Assembly (NCBI RefSeq): GCF_001417955.2
Contig: NZ_LKTM01000361.1
Span: forward strand, 62,001-126,000
Origin: Mycobacterium gordonae
Lineage (GTDB): Bacteria > Actinomycetota > Actinomycetes > Mycobacteriales > Mycobacteriaceae
Length of the DNA stretch: 64,000 nt
Direction of reading: 5' to 3'
Under the pieces are notes generated by a model. That model saw nothing but the letters and a program-made list of their open reading frames with translations, searched no databases and was not told where the DNA came from. Positions 36,776-45,035 of this stretch are shown in pieces (position 1 is the stretch's first letter; each line of letters opens with the position of its first letter). Position numbers and translations under genes: made by a program.

Positions 36776-36786
36776 TCCTAATAGGA
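36776..36786. promoter_or_regulatory. Palindrome upstream of iclR, operator candidate
   Basis: TCCTAATAGGA is a perfect inverted repeat centred 31 bp upstream of the IclR start, in an AT-rich patch that also looks like the promoter. Position suits autoregulation. It is short, so chance cannot be excluded. Confidence 0.4.
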
Positions 36787-36838
36787 ATATGCCTACTTGT
36801 ATCACACCGCTGTGGCCCCTGTCACTCACCTCTCCTGC

Positions 36839-36896
36839 CGAGCAGACGCAAAATCGCACATTTCCGCTGGGAAATGTGCGATTTCGCGTCTGCTCG
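36839..36896 (-). terminator. Near-perfect 27-bp hairpin between hsaA-like and iclR genes
   Basis: Arms at 36839-36865 and 36870-36896 pair at 26 of 27 positions around a GCTG loop. It begins 16 bp after the stop of the HsaA-like gene and lies upstream of the iclR promoter, the right place for a terminator that insulates the two. There is no U-tract. It could instead be a REP-like element. Confidence 0.65.
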
Positions 36897-36912
36897 CGGG
36901 GGGTTGCCCCGC

Positions 36913-38097
36913 CTAGATCAGTGCACGCAGCGGCCCCATCGGAGGCTCGACGCCGAACGAGCTCAGCGCGGCGGCATGGTAGGTGGAGCCCGGCACATGG
37001 ATCGCGTGCATCTGACCGACATGCACGTCGCGCCAGTAACGCTGCAGCGGCTTGTCCATCCGCGAGGCGTTGCCGCCGGACCGGGCGAAGATCTCGTCAA
37101 CGGCCGACACCGCGCGCCACACCGCGCGCACCTGGGTGCGGCGTCCGGCCGCGCGGTCGGCGAACGACACCTCTTTCCCGGCGGCGACCATGTCGTAGAT
37201 CCGGTCGGCATTGGCGAGGAGTTCCTGGCGGGCGGCGTTGATGTCGGCGGCGGCTTCCCCGATCGCGTACATGACGTAGGGGTCGTCCTTGATCGCGGTC
37301 CCGGTGGCCCCGACCCGCTCGCGTTGGTAGTCCAGGTGGGCGGCCAGTGCGCCCTCGGTAATGCCGATAGTCGCCGCCGAGATGCCCAGCGGGAACATCG
37401 TCGACCACGGCATCAGGTACAGCGGTTCGGTCATGCCGGCCTCGCGCTGGGCGGTGCCGTCCATCACCTTCGTCGCGTCCATGGTCCGGTAGCCGGGCAC
37501 GAACGCGTCTTTGACGATGACGTCCTTGGAGCCGGTGCCGCGCAGCCCCACCACGTTCCACGAGTCGTCGACGATCTCGTAGTCCTTGCGCGGCAGGATC
37601 ATGTGCAGCATCCGGGGCGGCATCAGCGGCAAGCCCTGCGCGTCACCGAGCATCGCGCCCAGGATGATCCAGTCGCAGTGGTCGGTGCCCGAGCTGAACT
37701 GCCAGCGGCCGTTGAAGACATATCCACCATCTACCGGCCGGGCCACGCCCTGCGGCGCATAGGGCGAGGCCATCCAGGTGTCGACGTCGTCGGCCCAGAT
37801 CTCGGCGGCGACCTTCGGGTCCGCATACGCCAGCTGGTACGGGTGCACACCCACCACGCCGACGATCCAGCCAGCGGCCGGGTCCAGCGCCGCCGTCGCC
37901 ATCGTCGTCTCGGCGAACTCCCGGGGGTGCACCTCGAACCCCTGGTACTGCTTGGTTTGCAGCAACCGGATCAACCCGGCCGCCTTCATCATCTTGACCG
38001 TGTCGTCGGTGAGCCGGCCGATGCGCTCCGCCTCCGGCGCCTGCTCGCGCAGTTGGTCCGCCATCTCCACGACCCGGTCGAGTACCCGCTCGCTCAT
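36913..38097 (-). CDS. HsaA-like flavin-dependent monooxygenase
   Basis: 394 residues, the length of Mtb HsaA. Acyl-CoA-dehydrogenase fold of group D flavin monooxygenases: GRWQFSSGTDHCDWIILGA and VVGLRGTGSKDVIVKDAFVP match HsaA, and the C-terminus has RYWRDVHVGQMHA. HsaA hydroxylates the aromatised steroid ring A before extradiol cleavage by HsaC, using FMNH2 from HsaB. Neither HsaB nor HsaC is nearby, so this may act on another phenol or secosteroid. It is divergent from the BVMO gene. Confidence 0.85.
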   Translation of the reverse strand: MSERVLDRVVEMADQLREQAPEAERIGRLTDDTVKMMKAAGLIRLLQTKQYQGFEVHPREFAETTMATAALDPAAGWIVGVVGVHPYQLAYADPKVAAEIWADDVDTWMASPYAPQGVARPVDGGYVFNGRWQFSSGTDHCDWIILGAMLGDAQGLPLMPPRMLHMILPRKDYEIVDDSWNVVGLRGTGSKDVIVKDAFVPGYRTMDATKVMDGTAQREAGMTEPLYLMPWSTMFPLGISAATIGITEGALAAHLDYQRERVGATGTAIKDDPYVMYAIGEAAADINAARQELLANADRIYDMVAAGKEVSFADRAAGRRTQVRAVWRAVSAVDEIFARSGGNASRMDKPLQRYWRDVHVGQMHAIHVPGSTYHAAALSSFGVEPPMGPLRALI

Positions 38098-38226
38098 GCT
38101 GTCGTCCTAACGTTCTGTGGGGCTGTCTTCTGGTCTACCGCAGTCGGTGCCCAAAATCGCCCCTACGGCCCGATGACCGGGATTCTGCTATCGACGGATG
38201 GCCGAGACGCCTTAACGTGGGTCCCT

Positions 38227-39843
38227 GTGAGTGCTGAGCAAGCGACGGATGTTGTGGTGGTGGGTGCCGGATTCGCCGGTCTGTACGCACTGCACAAGTT
38301 TCGCACCCAGGGGCTGCGGGTCCGGGTGATCGAGGCCGCCCCCGAGCTTGGCGGCACCTGGTACTACAACCGTTACCCCGGCGCCCGTTGCGACGTCGAG
38401 AGCGTCGACTACTGCTACTCGTTCTCCGAGGAGCTGCAGCAGGAGTGGCACTGGACCGAGAAGTACGCGACCCAGCCCGAGATTCTGCGCTACCTGAATT
38501 GGGTTGCCGACAAACTCGACCTGCGCCGCGACATCGAGTTCCAGACCCGAGTCATCTCGGCCAGCTTCGATGAGGACGCGCTGAACTGGACCATCAGCAC
38601 CCACAGCGGAAACCAGCTCACGACGCGGTTCGTGGTGATGGCGACCGGCCCGCTGTCGGATGCCATGACGCCGCAGTTCCCCGGACTCGACACGTTCGCG
38701 GGCGAGATTTACCACACCGCGCACTGGCCGCACGACCCCGTCGACTTCACCGGCAAGCGGGTCGCCGTCATCGGCACCGGATCCTCAGGCATTCAGTCGA
38801 TTCCGATCATCGCCCAGCAGGCCGCGCACCTGACCGTTTTCCAGCGCACCCCGAATTTCAGCGTCCCGGCCGGCAACCGGCCGCTGTCCGCGCAGGAACT
38901 AGACGAGATCAAGCGCGGCTACCCGGAGCGCCGCCGCCTGTCGTGGCGCAGCGGTGGGGGATCACCGCACATCACCGCGGCCAAGCCGGCGATGGAGCAC
39001 AGCGCTGAAGAGCGGCGTGCCGCGTTCGAAAAGCGTTGGCAACTGGGCGGAGTGCTGTACTCCAAGACGTTTCCCGATCAGACCATCGACCCTGCTGCCA
39101 ACGAAGCGGCCCGCGAGTTCTATGAGGAGAAGGTCCGCGCGGTCATCAGCGACCCGGCGGTTGCCGACCTGCTGATCCCGACCGACCACCCGATCGGGAC
39201 CAAGCGAATATGCACCGACAGCAACTACTTTCAGACCTTCAACCAACCCAACGTCACGCTGGTCAGCGTGCGGGCCACCCCGATCGAATCGGTGGACAGC
39301 AGCGGTATCAACACCACCGACCAGCATTACGACCTCGACATGATCGTTTTCGCAACCGGTTTCGACGCACTCACCGGGGCGCTGGCCAAGATCGACATCG
39401 TCGGAAGGGACGGCGCCAGACTGCGCGACCGGTGGGCGCACGGGCCGCGCAGTTATCTCGGCCTGGGCATCGACGGCTTCCCCAACCTGTTCGTGATCTC
39501 GGGCCCCGGGGCACCGGCCGTCCTGGCCAATATGGTGTTACACGCCGAGGCGCAGGTGAATTGGATCGCCGACGCGATCGAATACCTGGACGCCCGCGGT
39601 TATGCCGCAATCGAAGCCGGCGCCGAAGCGGTCGACAGCTGGGGCGCCGAATGCGCGCGACTGGCCGATGCGACGCTGTTCACTAAAGCGGACTCGTGGT
39701 ACATGGGGGCGAACGTGCCTGGGAAGCCAAGGGGTTTCATGTTGTTCATCGGCGGCTTCGCCACCTACAACCAGATCTGCGCGGAGGTCGCCGCCGCCGG
39801 CTACAAAGGGTTCGAGCTCGTCAAGAAACTTGGTACGACATGA
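38227..39843 (+). CDS. Baeyer-Villiger monooxygenase
   Basis: 538 residues from GTG 38227. N-terminal FAD motif VVGAGFAGLYALH, the Baeyer-Villiger fingerprint FAGEIYHTAHWP starting at Phe157, and the NADPH motif VIGTGSSGIQ. GTWYYNRYPGARCDVES is the cyclohexanone-monooxygenase-like substrate loop. It inserts oxygen next to a ketone to give an ester or lactone. It heads a coupled + strand unit with an SDR (likely ketone supplier) and a SnoaL-like protein. Confidence 0.94.
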   Translation: MSAEQATDVVVVGAGFAGLYALHKFRTQGLRVRVIEAAPELGGTWYYNRYPGARCDVESVDYCYSFSEELQQEWHWTEKYATQPEILRYLNWVADKLDLRRDIEFQTRVISASFDEDALNWTISTHSGNQLTTRFVVMATGPLSDAMTPQFPGLDTFAGEIYHTAHWPHDPVDFTGKRVAVIGTGSSGIQSIPIIAQQAAHLTVFQRTPNFSVPAGNRPLSAQELDEIKRGYPERRRLSWRSGGGSPHITAAKPAMEHSAEERRAAFEKRWQLGGVLYSKTFPDQTIDPAANEAAREFYEEKVRAVISDPAVADLLIPTDHPIGTKRICTDSNYFQTFNQPNVTLVSVRATPIESVDSSGINTTDQHYDLDMIVFATGFDALTGALAKIDIVGRDGARLRDRWAHGPRSYLGLGIDGFPNLFVISGPGAPAVLANMVLHAEAQVNWIADAIEYLDARGYAAIEAGAEAVDSWGAECARLADATLFTKADSWYMGANVPGKPRGFMLFIGGFATYNQICAEVAAAGYKGFELVKKLGTT

Positions 39844-40634
39844 CCGATGCGGCGCGGTACGGGCCGTGGGCGGTGATCGTGGGTGGCTCCGAGGGCGTCG
39901 GCGCGGAGTTCGCCGCGCAGTTGGCGCATGACGGGTTCGACCTGGTGCTTATCGCGCGCAAACCTGGACCGCTCGAAGAGACCGCGCGCCGCTGCCGTGA
40001 CCTCGGAGTTCAGGTGCACACCATCGCCGTGGATCTGCTTGAGCCCGAATCGGTCTCACGTATCGCCACCGACACCGCCGACCTCGAGGTGGGGCTGCTG
40101 ATCTACAACGCCGGCGCCAACACCTGCCGGGAACAGTTCCTGGACGCTGACCTCACGGCGATCCAACAGGTGATCGACCTCAACGTGACCCGGATGCTGG
40201 AGCTGGTCCAGCATTTCGGACGTCTCATGCGGGATCGGCGCCGCGGTGGCGTCATCCTGGTCGGCTCGCTGGCGAGCACGTACGGGTCGATGCAGCAGTC
40301 GGCCTACGCCGGCGTCAAAGCCTTCGGCCGGCTTTTCGCCGAGAGTCTCTGGCTCGAACTCCGCGAGTACGACGTCGACGTGCTGGAGTTGATCCTGGGC
40401 GTCACCCGCACGCCGGCGATGGAGCGCGCCGGGTTGAATTTCGACGTGCCCGGCCTGGCGGTGTCCGAGCCCGCGGACGTGGCCCGTCAGGGACTGGCGA
40501 ACCTGGCGAACGGCCCGGTGCTCGTCGCCGGTGACAACGCCGCGGCATTCCGATGGGGCAATGGACCCGACCGGGCCGCGATAGTCCTTGGCGCGCACCA
40601 CCGAGTCCAGGCCCTGCTGGGGGAGAAACAATGA
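39840..40634 (+). CDS. Short-chain dehydrogenase/reductase
   Basis: 264 residues; ATG in an ATGA overlap with the BVMO stop. IVGGSEGVGAEFAAQLA replaces the usual TGASxGIG, with LIYNAGAN and the active-site YAGVK. Likely interconverts the alcohol and ketone handled by the BVMO. Coupled to the next gene by another ATGA overlap. Confidence 0.88.
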   Translation: MTDAARYGPWAVIVGGSEGVGAEFAAQLAHDGFDLVLIARKPGPLEETARRCRDLGVQVHTIAVDLLEPESVSRIATDTADLEVGLLIYNAGANTCREQFLDADLTAIQQVIDLNVTRMLELVQHFGRLMRDRRRGGVILVGSLASTYGSMQQSAYAGVKAFGRLFAESLWLELREYDVDVLELILGVTRTPAMERAGLNFDVPGLAVSEPADVARQGLANLANGPVLVAGDNAAAFRWGNGPDRAAIVLGAHHRVQALLGEKQ

Positions 40635-41095
40635 CCGACATCACCGACCTGCTCGGCCGCATCCAGCGACTGGAGGACGAGCGCGACATCGCCCGGCTGA
40701 TCGCCTCCTACGGCCCGGCGGTCGACGCCGGTGACTCCGGCGCGACCGCGCGCCTGTGGGCGGAAGACGGTGTCTATGACGTCGACCTGATGCGCATGGA
40801 GAGCCGCGACGAGGTGCGCGCGATGGTCGACTCCAAGGCGCATCAGAAGATGGTGGCGCACGGGTGCAGCCACTTCCTGGGCCCGGCTGTGGTGACGGTG
40901 GACGGCGACACCGCAGTGGCGGTGTGCGAGTCGCTGGTGCTGGTGCGAGACGGCGACGGATACCGCGTATGGCGTTCTACCGCAAACCATTTCGCGTTGC
41001 GGCGGATCGACGGGCAGTGGCGGATCAGCGTCCGCACCAGCCGCGTGCTGGACGGCAACCCCGAGGCACACGCCTTGCTGGTCCGGGACCTTTAG
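40631..41095 (+). CDS. SnoaL/NTF2-like protein
   Basis: 154 residues. Cone-shaped alpha+beta fold typical of ketosteroid isomerase/SnoaL relatives: DERDIARLIASYGPAVDAGD at the start, then ARLWAEDGVYDVD, CSHFLGPAVV and a C-terminal strand with GQWRISVRTSRVL. Relatives are isomerases, dehydratases or polyketide cyclases acting on ring compounds. It ends the BVMO unit and its stop overlaps the convergent hydrolase gene. Confidence 0.82.
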   Translation: MTDITDLLGRIQRLEDERDIARLIASYGPAVDAGDSGATARLWAEDGVYDVDLMRMESRDEVRAMVDSKAHQKMVAHGCSHFLGPAVVTVDGDTAVAVCESLVLVRDGDGYRVWRSTANHFALRRIDGQWRISVRTSRVLDGNPEAHALLVRDL

Positions 41096-41967
41096 AGGCG
41101 CGAAAGAAACGCCAGGACGGTGCTCTCGAACGCCGCCTTCGCCTCGATCATCGCCCAGTGCCCGCAGTTGGGAAACACATGCAGCTCCGCGTTGGGGATG
41201 GTGCGCATCGGGATGATCGCCATGTCCAGGGGGCTCACCCGGTCGTCGCGCCCCCACGTCAGCAGCGTGGGGGCGGCCACCTTGTGCATGACCGCCCACG
41301 GCATCGGCCGGTCGGTCGCACCCATCGCCGCGATCATCGCCGCGTATGCGGCCTTGCCGTACATGCGACGGGCGGAGGCCAGCGTCTCGGGGTCGGTGGC
41401 CAGGTGCCAGCGCTCCTCGATCAGTTCCTCGGTGACCAGCGACTGGTCGTAGACCATCGACTTGAGCCAGTCGACCAGCCGTTGCCGGGTGGGGTCCTCG
41501 GTGAACTCCTGCAGCAGCCGGATGCCCTCGCTCGGACCGGGGCTGAAGGTGTTGGTGCCGATGCCTCCGATCGTGACCAACCGGTCGATGCGGTCGGGGT
41601 AACGGATGGCGAAGTTGATGCCGACGCCGCCGCCCATCGAGTTGCCGACGATGTGCACGCGGGCCACCCCGAGTGCGTCCAGGAACGGCGCCACGACCCC
41701 CTGGGCGGTGATCATCGGGTGACCGCCGAAGTCGTCGGTGACGCCGAAGCCGGGGAATTCCAGGATCAGGCACCGGAAGTGCCTGGCGAACGTCGGCAGC
41801 ACCCCACGAAAGTTGCGCCAGCCACTGACACCGGGACCCGATCCGTGCAGGAACAACACCACCGGTCCGGTGCCGCCGGAGTCGTAGTAACGCAAAGTGC
41901 CTACCGGAGTGTCGATTTCACGCAGGTTGTGCTCGGCTGATTCACCACTGTTGGACACGGCGTTCAC
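41092..41967 (-). CDS. HsaD-like meta-cleavage-product hydrolase (alpha/beta fold)
   Basis: 291 residues from GTG 41967. HGSGPGVSGWRNFRG (oxyanion loop), nucleophile elbow GNSMGGGVGINFA (Ser110), DDRVSPLD (Asp) and FPNCGHWAMIE (His). These match HsaD/BphD C-C bond hydrolases. In steroid degradation HsaD acts after HsaC, which is absent here, so the substrate may be another vinylogous diketone or an ester. Minus strand, divergent from the ATPase gene. Confidence 0.85.
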   Translation of the reverse strand: MNAVSNSGESAEHNLREIDTPVGTLRYYDSGGTGPVVLFLHGSGPGVSGWRNFRGVLPTFARHFRCLILEFPGFGVTDDFGGHPMITAQGVVAPFLDALGVARVHIVGNSMGGGVGINFAIRYPDRIDRLVTIGGIGTNTFSPGPSEGIRLLQEFTEDPTRQRLVDWLKSMVYDQSLVTEELIEERWHLATDPETLASARRMYGKAAYAAMIAAMGATDRPMPWAVMHKVAAPTLLTWGRDDRVSPLDMAIIPMRTIPNAELHVFPNCGHWAMIEAKAAFESTVLAFLSRL

Positions 41968-42049
41968 TGTGCCACGTCCACACGGTGAGCGGCAGAGGGT
42001 TTGCCGCGCAAAGGGTAAATAATCGACGGGTGAGCATTAGGAAATTCCG

Positions 42050-44386
42050 GTGGATGGCACTGCAGCGCCAAGTCTGATAGCGCGCTTACGCCTGGTGTTC
42101 GGGCCGCTCTTGACCGTGTTCGTCGTCAGCGCCCTGGCGCTCGGCGGCGCCGCCTGGCTGGCGGGCTGGCACACTGTCGCCGACGCGTGCTGGATCGCCG
42201 GCACCATTGCCGCGACCGGACCGGCACTGTTCTGGGTCTTGGTGGCGTTGCGCAGGGGCCGGGTCGGCGTCGACGTCATCGCGGTGCTGTCGCTGGTCGG
42301 CACGCTGTGGGTGCGCGAGTATCTGGCCGGCGCGCTGATCGCGGTGATGTTCGCCGGCGGCCGGGCGCTGGACTCCGCGGCCGAGCGCCGGGCGACTCGC
42401 GACCTGCGGGCGTTGCTGGACCGCGCGCCGCGTTTCGCCCGGCGGCGGGTCGGGACGCAGATCAGCATGATCGACCTGGCCGAGGTAGCGGTCGGGGACG
42501 TGCTGGTGGTCGGACCCGGCGAGGTGGTGCCGGTGGACGGGCGGGTCACCGACGAGGTCGCGGTCCTCGACGAGTCCGCGCTGACCGGTGAGCCGCAGCT
42601 GGTCGAGCGTGCGACCGGTGACACGGTGCGCAGTGGTGTGGTCAACGCCGGCAACGCTTTCGAGTTCGAGGCCCGCGCCACCGCCGCCGACAGCACCTAC
42701 GCGGGAATCGTGCGGCTGGCGCAGCAGGCCGGCGCGCTCAACGCGCCCATCGTCCGGTTGGCCGACCGTTTCGCGGTCTGGTTCCTTCCCCTGACCCTGG
42801 TGGTGGCCGGTGCCGCGTGGCTGGCCAGTGGGTCAGCGGTGCGCGCCGTCGCGGTGCTGGTCGTGGCGACCCCGTGTCCGTTGCTGCTTGCCGCGCCGGT
42901 GGCGATCGTCTCGGGGTTGTCCCGGGCTTCGCGGGCCGGGGTGGTGATCCGGGGTGGGGGAGCCCTGGAAAACCTGGGTCACGCCAAGACTCTGGTGATG
43001 GACAAGACCGGCACCCTGACGATGGGACGCCCGACCGTGGTCGACGTGGTGGCCGGACCGGGGCGGGACGCTGCCGAGATCCTGCGGTTGAGCGCCTCGG
43101 TGGATCAGTTCTCTCCCCACGTGCTCGCCGAGGCCATCGTCACCGAGGCTCTGAGCAGGAAGCTGGAGCTGTCAGTACCCGCCGACATGGTCGAGCAGCC
43201 GGGGCAGGGCGTGACCGCGACGGTGGACGGGCATCGCGTGATGGTCGGCAAGGTGCCCGCGGGCGAGCTGGCCGGCGGATGGACCACATCGGTGATCAGT
43301 CGCGCCCGGCTGGACGGAGCCGGGATCGCGTGGGTCAGCGTCGACGGCGCCGCCGCGGGAGCGGTGTTACTGCGGGATCCGCTGCGCAGGCACGCGCCGC
43401 GGACGGTGCGCCGGTTGCGCGAGGCCGGACTCGAGCGGCTGCTCATGCTCACCGGAGACCGCGCCGAACCCACTCGCGACGTCGCCAACATTCTGGGACT
43501 GGACGAGGTTCGTGCCGACCAGACGCCCGAGGACAAATTCGCCGCCGTTCGCGAGGAGAGCGAACGCGCGGTGACGGTGATGGTCGGCGACGGAATCAAT
43601 GACGCGCCGGCACTGGCCGCGGCCACCGTCGGCGTGGCGATGGGCGCGCGGGGAGCCACCGCGTCCTCGGAGGCCGCCGACATCGTGCTGACCACGGACC
43701 GCCTGGACCGGCTCGCCGACGCGATGGACATCGCCCGCTGGTCCCGCCGCATAGCCGTGCAGAGTGCCGTCGTCGGCATGAGCCTGTCGCTGATCGCGAT
43801 GGTGATCGCCGCGCTGGGCTGGCTGCCCCCGGCCGCGGGTGCGCTGCTGCAGGAGGGCATCGACGTCGCGGTGATTCTCAATGCGCTGCGGGCCCTGCGC
43901 GGCAACCCGGCCAACGACGTGCAGGTGGACCCGCAGACCGAGCAGATGCTGCTCCGCTTCGCCGCTGAGCACGACGCCTTGCGGGACACCATCGGCCTGC
44001 TGCGCGACAGCGCCAATCGGCTGGCGAGCGGGACGGACGCTCTTCCGCTGGAGTCTCTGGCCGCCGTGCACACCCTGCTTGTCGACCGGATCCTGCCGCA
44101 CGAAGAGGCCGAAGAGACCGAGCTGTACCCGGCCCTGGCCGGCCCACTCGGCAGCAGCGAGGCGACCGCCACGATGAGCCGCACCCACGCGGAGATCAAA
44201 CGACTTGCCGATCGCATCGGCACGCACCTGGCCCAGGCGCAGGCGGCTGGGGCGATACAGCCCGACCAGGTCGACGACCTGTTGGCGTGCCTGTACGGGC
44301 TCTACACCCTGCTGCGGCTGCACTTCGTCCAGGAGGAGGAGAATTACTTCACTCTTGCTGAGGACGAGTCCGCTCCGGAGAAGTGA
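42050..44386 (+). CDS. P1B-5-type metal ATPase with C-terminal hemerythrin domain
   Basis: 778 residues from GTG 42050 (AGGA upstream). P-type core: LTGEPQ in the actuator domain, the membrane metal motif Thr274-Pro275-Cys276 (TPC), phosphorylated Asp318 in DKTGTLT and GDGINDAPAL. There is no N-terminal CxxC domain. Residues about 630-772 form a hemerythrin-like domain with His641, His684-x3-Glu688, His713 and His758-x3-Glu762. TPC plus hemerythrin defines P1B-5 ATPases such as S. meliloti Nia, linked to Ni/Fe export. It may tune nickel or iron under changing oxygen, relevant to the hydrogenase. Confidence 0.9.
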   Translation: MDGTAAPSLIARLRLVFGPLLTVFVVSALALGGAAWLAGWHTVADACWIAGTIAATGPALFWVLVALRRGRVGVDVIAVLSLVGTLWVREYLAGALIAVMFAGGRALDSAAERRATRDLRALLDRAPRFARRRVGTQISMIDLAEVAVGDVLVVGPGEVVPVDGRVTDEVAVLDESALTGEPQLVERATGDTVRSGVVNAGNAFEFEARATAADSTYAGIVRLAQQAGALNAPIVRLADRFAVWFLPLTLVVAGAAWLASGSAVRAVAVLVVATPCPLLLAAPVAIVSGLSRASRAGVVIRGGGALENLGHAKTLVMDKTGTLTMGRPTVVDVVAGPGRDAAEILRLSASVDQFSPHVLAEAIVTEALSRKLELSVPADMVEQPGQGVTATVDGHRVMVGKVPAGELAGGWTTSVISRARLDGAGIAWVSVDGAAAGAVLLRDPLRRHAPRTVRRLREAGLERLLMLTGDRAEPTRDVANILGLDEVRADQTPEDKFAAVREESERAVTVMVGDGINDAPALAAATVGVAMGARGATASSEAADIVLTTDRLDRLADAMDIARWSRRIAVQSAVVGMSLSLIAMVIAALGWLPPAAGALLQEGIDVAVILNALRALRGNPANDVQVDPQTEQMLLRFAAEHDALRDTIGLLRDSANRLASGTDALPLESLAAVHTLLVDRILPHEEAEETELYPALAGPLGSSEATATMSRTHAEIKRLADRIGTHLAQAQAAGAIQPDQVDDLLACLYGLYTLLRLHFVQEEENYFTLAEDESAPEK

Positions 44387-44392
44387 ATCGCT

Positions 44393-44857
44393 TTACGCGG
44401 CGTGTCGCAGATTCCGTGGCGCCGCTTCGGCTTTCGGCTCCGGTGCCGCCGGAACCGGGCGCCACCCGACGTAGGTCAGGTACAGGCCGGCCACCGCGAG
44501 CAGGACGCTTGCCGTCATCCACATGCCGTCCATGCCGATCGTCGCGTCGGCCGCTGCCTTGAAGGCCTTCGGGAAAGCCAGCAACAACATTCCGCGCAAG
44601 GTCATCGCCCAGCCCAGCACCGACACGATGATCGCCGCCGCGCCCCGCCAGTACGGGTGCAGTCCCACGGTGATCAGGCCGCAGATGAGGACCAGGGCGC
44701 CGGTCACCCAGAACCATACCGGGCTGGACTCGAAACCGGTTAGCAGCGTGCGCATTTCGGATCCACGTGCCACCGTCGTGATGCCGATGATGGCGAAGAA
44801 GGGGCCGAGCACGCGGGCGAACTCGCGCGTGCGTGGCTGCAACTGTGAAGTGCTCAT
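44393..44857 (-). CDS. Small four-helix membrane protein
   Basis: 154 residues from ATG 44857 (GGAGG eight bases upstream). Four hydrophobic segments (FARVLGPFFAIIGITTVA; FWVTGALVLICGLITVGL; AAAIIVSVLGWAMTLRGMLL; MTASVLLAVAGLYLTYVGW) and a short charged tail. I recognise no catalytic motif. Its stop is six bp from that of the convergent ATPase gene. DosR-like boxes lie in the shared promoter with the MprF-like gene. Confidence 0.8.
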   Translation of the reverse strand: MSTSQLQPRTREFARVLGPFFAIIGITTVARGSEMRTLLTGFESSPVWFWVTGALVLICGLITVGLHPYWRGAAAIIVSVLGWAMTLRGMLLLAFPKAFKAAADATIGMDGMWMTASVLLAVAGLYLTYVGWRPVPAAPEPKAEAAPRNLRHAA

Positions 44858-44925
44858 TGCAATACCTCCGATTGGAGACGCTCGTCTCCATACCACCATC
44901 TGAGCACTTCGGCCGGTCCAGCGGG

Positions 44926-44942
44926 AGGGACCGAAGTCCTGA
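44926..44942. promoter_or_regulatory. DosR-like box between divergent membrane-protein genes
   Basis: GGGACCGAAGTCC with flanking A/TGA fits the DosR consensus TTSGGGACTWWAGTCCCSAA in both half-sites. It is 69 bp from the minus-strand start at 44857 and 94 bp from the plus-strand start at 45036. Confidence 0.55.
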
Positions 44943-44965
44943 ATCGGCCGGGACATTCGTCCAGC

Positions 44966-45035
44966 TTGGTGACTTAAGCCTCACGACCGGCACCGCCCGG
45001 GCGGCTAGCGTTCTCCAGGGGTAAGGGAGTACGGA
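44966..45035 (+). promoter_or_regulatory. DosR-type promoter, twin of 60710-60779
   Basis: It starts with TTGGTGACTTAAGCCTCAC, a degenerate DosR box, then a CTAGCGTT motif, and ends with ACGGA directly before ATG 45036. The region 60710-60779 has the same elements at the same offsets: exactly 70 bases from TTGGTG to ATG in both. This indicates common regulation or a duplicated promoter. Confidence 0.6.
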
